Positions 1 to 6,354 of a stretch of DNA of 8,744 bases are shown here, piece by piece. This stretch comes from Chloroflexota bacterium (GTDB lineage: Bacteria; Chloroflexota; Limnocylindria; QHBO01): assembly GCA_005879815.1 (NCBI GenBank), contig VBKA01000082.1, positions 1 to 8,744 on the forward strand, in the 5' to 3' direction. The translations under genes were made by a program, and so were the position numbers. Within the stretch, counting starts at the first letter, position 1, and the number at the start of each line of letters is the position of its first letter. Below the pieces are notes generated by a model. It did no database searches and had not been told where the DNA came from. It was given only the letters and a program-made list of their open reading frames with translations.

Positions 1-2
1 CC

Positions 3-635
3 GGCGTCAACACCACAACCAGCCTCACCTTCCACTACAACTCGACCGGGTCGACGAGCGGCAATAGTCATGGCAACGACATCGCGGCGCCGAAAGGCCA
101 GATCACGCTGACGACGGACAAGAACTTCGGCGGCCGATTTGCCTACAACAACACCGACACCGTCAACAACACCGTCACCGACAACACAAACCTGAGCAAG
201 ACGAACAAGCAGTCGACTGGCGTTAACGCAAATGACGTGGGTCAGACGAACTTCGAGCTCACCGTGCAGGATGGTACGGGCGTGGTGCCGCCCACGGATG
301 TCACCGAAGACTGCTCTACACAGGCAACGCAGCTCGGTGAATGGTCGGCGCTCGACGTGGGAAACAACACCACGTTCCCGAACCCCTTCCGCGCGACGAT
401 CGTCGTATACCAGGGCGCGAATGACCCGGTTACAGGACTGTGCTGGATTCGGCAAACCGGCACCGACCCGAGCACCGGCAACCCGGTGTACACCGGTCAG
501 CTGTTGACCCTACCCGCCAACGACTGCAACAACCCCTCGCCGACGATGCCGTGCTTCAGCTTGTCGAAGGTGGGACCCAACCTCCAGGTCGTCTTCATCT
601 CGAACCACAACGGGGTGCTGCACCTGTCGCCGTAA
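3..635 (+). CDS. 3' end of an Asn/Thr-rich, probably exported protein of unknown function
   Basis: The reading frame is open from the left edge to the TAA at 633-635, giving 210 residues. The true start lies outside the window, and the GTG at 237 is only an internal valine. The first ~80 residues are strongly enriched in Asn, Thr, Ser and Asp (for example NNTDTVNNTVTDNTN) with almost no hydrophobic stretch, typical of extracellular linkers or beta-rich surface repeats. The last ~130 residues look like a compact domain with four cysteines (contexts EDCST, GLCWI, NDCNN, MPCFS) that could form two disulfides, and the protein ends in ISNHNGVLHLSP. There is no LPXTG motif or C-terminal membrane anchor. 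The composition suggests secretion, but any signal peptide would be upstream and unseen. I do not recognise the family. The gene converges on the cyclase gene, with a hairpin between them. That it is a real gene is fairly sure; its role is unknown. Confidence 0.75.
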   Translation, partial: GVNTTTSLTFHYNSTGSTSGNSHGNDIAAPKGQITLTTDKNFGGRFAYNNTDTVNNTVTDNTNLSKTNKQSTGVNANDVGQTNFELTVQDGTGVVPPTDVTEDCSTQATQLGEWSALDVGNNTTFPNPFRATIVVYQGANDPVTGLCWIRQTGTDPSTGNPVYTGQLLTLPANDCNNPSPTMPCFSLSKVGPNLQVVFISNHNGVLHLSP

Positions 636-659
636 CCACAAATGCAGCAATGAGACACC

Positions 660-687
660 GATCGCCGCGCCAGAAGGCGCGGCGATC
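660..687 (+). terminator. Perfect 12-bp hairpin between convergent genes, probable terminator
   Basis: Left arm 660-671 (GATCGCCGCGCC) and right arm 676-687 (GGCGCGGCGATC) are perfectly complementary around a 4-nt AGAA loop. The hairpin lies 24 nt after the stop of the upstream + strand gene. The T content after it is weak on the + strand (ACCTTGTC), so it is not a textbook intrinsic terminator. The right arm overlaps the last two bases of the - strand cyclase stop codon (TGA at 688-686), so transcripts from both sides can form it. Confidence 0.65.
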
Positions 688-3600
688 ACCTTGTCGGGGT
701 TAAAAAGGCCTTAGCAGGTAAGCCGTGGAGAGCTCCCATGAGCGGCCCTGACTCGAGTCGAGCGAGCGAAACCCGATCACCCTTCGCAGCGAGGAGAGTC
801 CGCGCCTCCTTGACCGCGAGCTCGCAGCCCGCCCCGTCGTCCGCAAGCCAATCGACATAGGCGAGATCGGCGAGGGCCTCCGCAAGGAGAGCGGGGGAGT
901 CCGACTCCCGCCGCAGTGAGACGGCCTGATCCGCGAACGCGCGCGCCTCGTCCGCCTCGCCGCGCTCGGCGAGGATGCGTGCGCGGACGCCGCGCCAGAT
1001 GGCCTGCGCATCAACATCATCCGGCGCCGCCAACTTTTCCATCGAATGTGTCAGCGCCTGCGCTTCGTCGAGCTTCCCCTGCAGGGCGAGCGCTCGCGCC
1101 AGGAGCCCACCGACCGTCGAAAGGAGGTACTTCTCGCCGGCGGCGCTCAGCTCGTCGTACCCGCGCCGAAGCTCGGCTGCCGCTGCTTGGTAGTCGCCCG
1201 CCAGCAGCTCGACCCTGGAGGCGTCCATCGAGCTCGAGGCGGCAAGGATCTTGGCACCCAGGTCCTCGAGCGTCGCACGCCCCTGCCGGTAGAGCGCTCG
1301 AGCTCGTTCGAAGTCTCCCTGCATGGCGTACAACTGCGCGAGCTGGTCGTTGATTACCGAGAAGGCGATCTGGTCCGCTGTCGAGCGCGCCGCGAGGTCC
1401 TCGCAGCGCTGGATCGCCTCCGGGACCGGCGTCGGCCCGTACAGCAGCGCGATAGCCATGGACGGGCCGTTCCTCGATTCGCTCTCACGGCCGGCACGAA
1501 ACGCATGCCGCAGGGCGTTTTCGAGAGCATTCGCCATGTCGCCCCATCGGTTCGCCATTGCCTGCCGGACCGACTCGAGTCGCCAGGCCAGGAACAGACC
1601 GTCCTCGTCATCGGTCGCTCCGAACACCTCGATCGCCTGCTCGGACTCGCGGCGGGCCACGGTCGTCCAGTCCTCCGCGCCATCGGTCTTGCCTGCATAG
1701 ACCTCGATATAGCGCTCGACCAAACGTGCCTTGCGCACGAATCCATCCTGCCCGAGCTGTGCCGCGCTCTCTGTGGCATCGCGGAGCACTTCAAGGGCTT
1801 CGTCGAAGAGACCGAGCTCACGCATCGCGTGGGCCAGGTCGAGGAGGATCGGCAACCGTTCGACATCGGTCCGGGTGCAGCAGGCGGCTGCACGTCGAAG
1901 CAGGTTCACGGCCGCCGGCGCGTCACCACGTCCCAGGGCCCGGCGCCCAGCCGACGAGAGAAGCGCTGTCGCCCTGAGCCCCACCTCGTGGCCGTGCGCG
2001 TCGATCGGACCGAGCTCGCCTAGGTATCGGTACGCCTGCTCGAGGTGGTAGCCCTGGATCTCCTCGAACTCCTGGGACCGTCCGCGCTCGCGGTTCACGC
2101 GTTCGGCCCAGGCGACGAAGCGCTCGTGCAGACTTGCACGTGCCCGCTTCAGGAGGCCGCCGTATGCCGCGTCCTTGATGAGGATATGCATGAAGCGGAA
2201 CGACGCGTCTTCCGCGTTCGCGGAGGTCGCGGGTCGCACGAGCTGCTTGCGGCTCATGGACTGGAGATCGTCGGTCACCTCGGGTCGGACCCCTGCCGAG
2301 ACGAGCTCCTCGATGGCGGCGGTCGCGAACTCCTGGCCGATCACCGATGCTGGCTCGATCACGGAGCGTTCGCCCTGCGCAAGCAGGTCGAGGCGGGCGG
2401 CGAGCAGCGCCTGAATGGTGGGCGGCACGACCATCTCGGATAGGTCAACCGCCGGCTCCCACTGGTCGCCGATCATCCGGACGCCGCCGGAGTCAATCAG
2501 CATCGAGAGCATCTGCTCGACGTACAACGGATTGCCCTCGGCAGCGGTCACGATCCGATCGCGGACCGCTCCCGCGATGCCCGTCTTCCCGAGCAGGTTC
2601 TGCACGATCTGCCCGGCATCGGCGTCGCTCAAGGGCTTGAGCAGCATCCGGACGCTGTCCGGGCGCTCACCCCAGTCGGGGTGCTTCTCGAGCAGGTCGT
2701 GGCGAGCGCTGCACAGCACCAGCGCCGGCGCCTGGGACTGCTCGAGCAGGAAGACGATCAGGTCCAGCAGCGTCTGCTCCGCCCAGTGGATGTCGTCGAT
2801 CACCCAGACCGGGGTCCGCACCTGGCCGAGCTGCTCGAGCATCTTGCGGGTGGCCCAGAAGATCTCGGCGACGCCGTACTGGGTGGTCGTCAGACCGATG
2901 GCGGAGGCGATCCGCTCGGCCACCTCCGGGTCGCTGATCATGGCGCGAACCTTGGCGCGGGCGACGTCGGGACTGTCGTCCGCGCCGATGCTGGCGGCCG
3001 ACCGCGCGGCCTCGACGAGCGGCCAGAAGGTGATGCCCTCGCCGTACGGTAGGCATCGGCCGCGGAGGACGACCGCATCTGCGTCGCAGGCGTCGACGAA
3101 CTCGCGGATAAGGCGGCTCTTGCCAGTCCCGGCATCGGCCACCACCAATGCCATCCGCGCTCCGCGCTCGTTGCGGGCTCTGAGGAACGCCTCGCTCAGG
3201 AGCCCCATCTCGTGCTCGCGCCCAACCATCGGCGTGTCCTGCCGGCGGCGGAACCCCTCGGCGGCAACACGCTCGACGGTCAGCAGCCGGTAGGCCGGGA
3301 CGAGCTCCGCCTTGCCCTTGAGGGTGAGCGGCTCCACCGGCTCCACCCGCGACACGTCACGCACCAGGCGATGGGTCAGCTCACCGATAAGGACCTCGCC
3401 CGGCGCGGCCACCTGCTCGAGGCGCGCGGCGGTGTTGACGGCATCGCCGGTGACCAGCCGCTGACCGAGGCTCGCGTCGCCCGCGATCACCTCGCCTGTG
3501 TTCACACCGACCTGCACCTGCACCGTGCAGCCGGCCGTGCGTACCAGGCGCCCATTTAGCCCGGGAAGGGCGGCCTGCATCTCGAGGGCGGCCCGGGTGG

Positions 3601-4636
3601 CCCGAAGCGCATCGTCCTCGTGGAGGACCGGCAGCCCGAAGACCGCCATCACCGCGTCGCCGATGAACTTCTCGACGGTGGCCCCGTGCTTCTCCAGGAT
3701 CCGGCGCATGAGGTCGAAGTAGTCCGTCATCGCCAGCCGGAGCGCCTCGGGCGATGGGGGAGCGCCGGTCTCGGTGACAGGACGCGCATTCGCGAAGACG
3801 AGCGTCACCGTCTTGCGCCGTTCGGCGGCCTGCCCCGGTGCCGCGAGGCGCGCGCCGCAGGAGCGGCAGGTCGTCCGTCCCGGCGGGTTTTCGTGCCCGC
3901 AGGTCGTGCACGATTCCGCCCCGGACGCCGCCTCGGATGCCTCCTCGTCGCGCACCGCCTGCTCGGCGTCGGAGGTCAGCGCGACGAGCCGGTACGCCTG
4001 GAGCGGCTCGGTCATGCCCTTAGGCGTGAAGGGCGGCACCGGCACGACCTCGACGAGGTCGCGGGTGAGCGCGTAGGTCGACGGCGCGATGAGCGCCTCG
4101 TTGGCGGGGGCGTTCTGCTCCATGGCGGTCGCCAGGCGAACGGCCTCGCCGGTCAGCACGTGCTCGCCGACCCCCAGCTCCCCGGCCGCCACGTGGCCGG
4201 TGGCGATGCCGGTCCGGACGTCCAGCCGCACTCCGAACGCCTGCTCGAACTGTTCGTTCAGGTTCGCGAGCGTGCGGAGGCTCTCTGCCGCCGCAGCGAC
4301 GCCGCGCAGCGCGTCGTGTTCGTGCTCGACGGGAAGTCCGAAGACGGCCACGAGTGCGTCGCCGATGATCTTCTCGATGCGGCCGCCGTGCGCCTCGAAG
4401 ACGAGCTGCATCTCGTCGAAATAGCGGGTCTGGAGGTCTCGCAGCGACTCCACATCGAGCTTTTCGCCGAGGCTCGTCGAGCCCTTCCAGTCGGACGTCA
4501 CGATCGTGACGAGGCGACCCGTCTCCCGCCTCGGCGGATGGCCAGACAGCGGCGATCCGCAGTTGGCGCACGTAGGAACTTTTGCCGGGTTCGCCGCGCC
4601 GCAGCTCGGGCAGACGACCATGCTCGGTGCCGTCAT
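686..4636 (-). CDS. Tandem class III adenylate/guanylate cyclase with zinc ribbons, NTPase and TPR-like region (sAC-like architecture)
   Basis: This 1316-residue cytosolic protein probably makes cAMP (cGMP not excluded) from the nucleoside triphosphate. Domains in order: zinc ribbon 1 (C9, C12, C23, C26); cyclase domain 1 (~41-218, metal Asp49 and Asp93, Lys89); zinc ribbon 2 (C243, C246, C257, C260); cyclase domain 2 (~274-453, Lys323, Asp327, Asn401, Arg405); NTPase (~466-760, Walker A ADAGTGKS at 500-507, Walker B VIDDIHW with D614/D615, EGNP at 700-703); then a long alpha-helical TPR-like tail (~870-1290). Domain 1 has Arg167 and Ala171 where Asn and Arg are expected, and domain 2 has Asn283 in place of the first metal Asp, so a single composite site is likely. 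The domain order and size resemble soluble adenylyl cyclase (ADCY10). The chosen ATG at 4636 sits 7 nt after a TACACT -10 element; an in-frame start at 4663 would add nine residues upstream of that element. The gene is divergent from a cNMP-binding transporter. No membrane segments are seen. The identity is sure; nucleotide specificity is not. Confidence 0.95.
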   Translation of the reverse strand: MTAPSMVVCPSCGAANPAKVPTCANCGSPLSGHPPRRETGRLVTIVTSDWKGSTSLGEKLDVESLRDLQTRYFDEMQLVFEAHGGRIEKIIGDALVAVFGLPVEHEHDALRGVAAAAESLRTLANLNEQFEQAFGVRLDVRTGIATGHVAAGELGVGEHVLTGEAVRLATAMEQNAPANEALIAPSTYALTRDLVEVVPVPPFTPKGMTEPLQAYRLVALTSDAEQAVRDEEASEAASGAESCTTCGHENPPGRTTCRSCGARLAAPGQAAERRKTVTLVFANARPVTETGAPPSPEALRLAMTDYFDLMRRILEKHGATVEKFIGDAVMAVFGLPVLHEDDALRATRAALEMQAALPGLNGRLVRTAGCTVQVQVGVNTGEVIAGDASLGQRLVTGDAVNTAARLEQVAAPGEVLIGELTHRLVRDVSRVEPVEPLTLKGKAELVPAYRLLTVERVAAEGFRRRQDTPMVGREHEMGLLSEAFLRARNERGARMALVVADAGTGKSRLIREFVDACDADAVVLRGRCLPYGEGITFWPLVEAARSAASIGADDSPDVARAKVRAMISDPEVAERIASAIGLTTTQYGVAEIFWATRKMLEQLGQVRTPVWVIDDIHWAEQTLLDLIVFLLEQSQAPALVLCSARHDLLEKHPDWGERPDSVRMLLKPLSDADAGQIVQNLLGKTGIAGAVRDRIVTAAEGNPLYVEQMLSMLIDSGGVRMIGDQWEPAVDLSEMVVPPTIQALLAARLDLLAQGERSVIEPASVIGQEFATAAIEELVSAGVRPEVTDDLQSMSRKQLVRPATSANAEDASFRFMHILIKDAAYGGLLKRARASLHERFVAWAERVNRERGRSQEFEEIQGYHLEQAYRYLGELGPIDAHGHEVGLRATALLSSAGRRALGRGDAPAAVNLLRRAAACCTRTDVERLPILLDLAHAMRELGLFDEALEVLRDATESAAQLGQDGFVRKARLVERYIEVYAGKTDGAEDWTTVARRESEQAIEVFGATDDEDGLFLAWRLESVRQAMANRWGDMANALENALRHAFRAGRESESRNGPSMAIALLYGPTPVPEAIQRCEDLAARSTADQIAFSVINDQLAQLYAMQGDFERARALYRQGRATLEDLGAKILAASSSMDASRVELLAGDYQAAAAELRRGYDELSAAGEKYLLSTVGGLLARALALQGKLDEAQALTHSMEKLAAPDDVDAQAIWRGVRARILAERGEADEARAFADQAVSLRRESDSPALLAEALADLAYVDWLADDGAGCELAVKEARTLLAAKGDRVSLARLESGPLMGALHGLPAKAFLTPTR

Positions 4637-4643
4637 ACGCCGG

Positions 4644-4649
4644 AGTGTA
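4644..4649 (-). promoter_or_regulatory. -10 element of the cyclase gene, leaderless start
   Basis: On the - strand this reads TACACT, matching TANNNT, and ends 7 nt before the ATG at 4636. Transcription would therefore begin at or next to the A of the start codon. No Shine-Dalgarno sequence precedes this ATG. The -35 position (~4666-4672, CTTTTC on the - strand) is weak. Confidence 0.55.
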
Positions 4650-4651
4650 CC

Positions 4652-4678
4652 CGGCCTCGCCAATCAGAAAAGAGGCCG
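4652..4678. promoter_or_regulatory. Inverted repeat 7-13-7 in the divergent control region, possible operator
   Basis: CGGCCTC at 4652-4658 is the exact reverse complement of GAGGCCG at 4672-4678, with a 13-nt A-rich spacer. The repeat covers the expected -35 region of the cyclase promoter. It does not match the CRP consensus TGTGA-N6-TCACA. A regulator site is inferred only from the dyad symmetry and position. Confidence 0.35.
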
Positions 4679-4684
4679 CCCGGC

Positions 4685-4709
4685 TAGGAGCACGAATCGG
4701 ACGCTCCTA
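4685..4709. promoter_or_regulatory. Inverted repeat 7-11-7 overlapping the transporter promoter, possible operator
   Basis: TAGGAGC at 4685-4691 is the exact reverse complement of GCTCCTA at 4703-4709, with an 11-nt spacer. The left arm covers the expected -35 position and the right arm overlaps the first two bases of the TATGAT -10 element, so a protein bound here would block RNA polymerase. The arms differ from those of the neighbouring repeat at 4652-4678. Confidence 0.4.
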
Positions 4710-4713
4710 TGAT
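4708..4713 (+). promoter_or_regulatory. -10 element of the MFS-cNMP gene, leaderless start
   Basis: TATGAT is one base from the TATAAT consensus and ends 6 nt before the GTG at 4720, so the transcript should start at the start codon. There is no Shine-Dalgarno sequence. The -35 region (~4685-4690, TAGGAG) does not resemble TTGACA and lies in an inverted repeat. Confidence 0.6.
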
Positions 4714-4719
4714 GCGGCG

Positions 4720-6354
4720 GTGACAGCGCCGAGCCCGCTGCGCCAGGCGCTCGCGAACCGGGAGATCCGGCTGGCCGAAACGGCCTGGATGCTCGGCATC
4801 GCCGCCGAGGGCGCCTTCGTGGTCGCCCTCCTCGTGTACGCCTACCAGATCGGTGGCATCGTCGAGGTTGGCCTTGCAAGCCTGGCGCGGACGCTGCCCG
4901 CGGGCCTGCTGGCTCCATTCATCACGGGTCTGGCCGACCGCCTGCCACGGCACAGGCTGCTGGTGGCGGTCCATGCCTCTCGAGGCGTCGTCGTGGCGTG
5001 CCTGGCGGTCGTCGCTTGGGCGGGCGGCGGCACGGGGTTGCTCCTTCTGCTGGCTGCACTGGAAGGGGTGCTGGCGAGCCTGCATCGACCCTCGAACGCG
5101 GCGCTGCTGCCCGCCCTTGCGCGGGCCCCAGAAGAGCTGGTCGCCAGCAACGTCGTCTCGGGCGCAGGGGAGAACATCGGGAGCCTGGTCGGACCTGCCG
5201 TCGCGGCAGGGCTGGTGGCGCTATTCGGGGTGATGCCTGCGCTCGTCGCCCCGGCCGTCGCGTTCGGGGCGGCTGCGATTGCGATCAGTCTCGTGCGTCC
5301 CGCGGCGCAGCCCGCGCACCAAGCTGCGTCGCGCCGCAGTGGCTGGCGACGTGCCCTGGGCGGCATCGCTGCGCTCCGCGAGCATCCCTCCGCGGCGGTG
5401 CTTGCCGGCATCGGGATGACGCAGACCTTCGTGCGTGGGGCCATGACGGTCATGCTCGTCGCGGCCGCCGCGCAGCTCATGTCGCTCGGAGAGCAGGGAA
5501 TCGGGATACTGCAGGCGGCTATCGGGCTGGGGGGCATCGCCGGAGCTGTCGCCGGATCGGCCTACGCTGGTCGGCGGCGCCTCTCCGGGGCCGCCCTGCT
5601 CGGTCTCGTGCTGTGGGGCCTGCCGATCACGGTCATCGGCCTGGTGCCCAACGCGGTCGTGGCCATCGTCGTGCTGGCGGTGCTCGGAATCGGCAACGCG
5701 ATCTTCGACGTCGGCATCTTCTCGCTGATCCAGCGCAACGTCCCGAACCGGGTGCGCGGAAGCGTCTTCGGCGCCTGCGAGGGCATCTTCATGCTGGGCG
5801 TCGCGCTCGGATCACTGGCCGCGCCGTTCATCGTGCAGCTCGCCGGCCTGCGCGGCGGGTTGGTGGTGACCGGGCTCATCCTCCCAATGTTGGCGGTCGT
5901 TGCCGCCTCGGCGATGCGACGGGCGGACCTGGCGGCGATCGTGCCGGAACGGCAGATGCGGCTGCTGCGAGGCGTGGCGATGTTTCGGCCGCTGCCGCTG
6001 ACGGTGGTGGAGCAGATCGCCGGCAGCCTCGAGCGAATGGCCTTCTCGACCGGTCAGGAGGTGTGCAGGCAGGGAGAGCCCGGCGACCGGTTCTTCATCA
6101 TCGATGAGGGGCATGCCGAGGTGGAGCGCAGCGGTAGCATCCTCCGACACCTAGCAGAGGGGGACAGCTTCGGCGAGATCGCACTCCTGCGTGACGTGAC
6201 CCGCACGGCCACGGTGCGGGCGGAGGACGCGCTGAAGACCTTCTCGCTGAAACAGCTCGACTTCGTCAGCGCGGTCACCGGAAACCCGCAGGCGGCGGTC
6301 GTGGCCGACAGCCTGATCCAGGATCGCCTGAGCGAGGACGTCGCCCGCGCCTAG
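4720..6354 (+). CDS. MFS transporter fused to a C-terminal cyclic-nucleotide-binding domain
   Basis: This 544-residue inner-membrane protein has an MFS-type transport domain (~10-415, about 10-12 hydrophobic helices) joined to a cNMP-binding domain (~422-535). The MFS motif A is GLADRLPRHRLL (residues 70-81, D73/R74), between helices 2 and 3. The cNMP domain has the beta-barrel signature EPGDRFFIIDEG and a complete phosphate-binding cassette, FGEIALLRDVTRTATVRA (484-501), including Glu486 for the ribose and Arg495 for the cyclic phosphate. It should therefore be able to bind cAMP or cGMP in the cytoplasm. Substrate and direction of transport cannot be read from the sequence; MFS proteins of this kind are often called drug or multidrug exporters. 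The GTG start at 4720 was chosen because TATGAT lies 6 nt upstream; the open frame continues upstream, but that part overlaps the cyclase promoter and gene. It is divergent from the cyclase gene, which could supply its ligand. The 3' end overlaps the hydrolase stop by 3 nt. Confidence 0.93.
   Translation: MTAPSPLRQALANREIRLAETAWMLGIAAEGAFVVALLVYAYQIGGIVEVGLASLARTLPAGLLAPFITGLADRLPRHRLLVAVHASRGVVVACLAVVAWAGGGTGLLLLLAALEGVLASLHRPSNAALLPALARAPEELVASNVVSGAGENIGSLVGPAVAAGLVALFGVMPALVAPAVAFGAAAIAISLVRPAAQPAHQAASRRSGWRRALGGIAALREHPSAAVLAGIGMTQTFVRGAMTVMLVAAAAQLMSLGEQGIGILQAAIGLGGIAGAVAGSAYAGRRRLSGAALLGLVLWGLPITVIGLVPNAVVAIVVLAVLGIGNAIFDVGIFSLIQRNVPNRVRGSVFGACEGIFMLGVALGSLAAPFIVQLAGLRGGLVVTGLILPMLAVVAASAMRRADLAAIVPERQMRLLRGVAMFRPLPLTVVEQIAGSLERMAFSTGQEVCRQGEPGDRFFIIDEGHAEVERSGSILRHLAEGDSFGEIALLRDVTRTATVRAEDALKTFSLKQLDFVSAVTGNPQAAVVADSLIQDRLSEDVARA
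6351..6354. other. Shared palindromic stop (CTAG) of two convergent genes
   Basis: The transporter stop TAG is 6352-6354 on the + strand. The hydrolase stop TAG is read from 6353 to 6351 on the - strand. The palindrome CTAG serves both genes, so there is no intergenic space and no hairpin terminator between them. Confidence 0.9.

Noticed and set aside
1046..2023. A 325-codon open frame on the + strand, antisense to the TPR-like part of the cyclase gene
   Set aside because: The - strand translation continues the NTPase-TPR architecture without interruption; the antisense product has no recognisable features.
3620..4687. A 355-codon open frame on the + strand, antisense to the first part of the cyclase gene
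   Set aside because: It lies opposite clearly coding, conserved cyclase sequence and its translation is Arg/Asp/His/Gly-rich with no domain; long antisense frames are normal in GC-rich genes.
4637..4719. A CRP-type cAMP-receptor site in the cyclase/transporter divergent region
   Set aside because: Neither inverted repeat resembles TGTGA-N6-TCACA; the dyads may bind something else.
4998..6107. A 369-codon + strand frame inside the MFS-cNMP gene
   Set aside because: It is an out-of-frame Arg/Gly-rich shadow of the transporter, which has clear MFS and cNMP motifs in its own frame.
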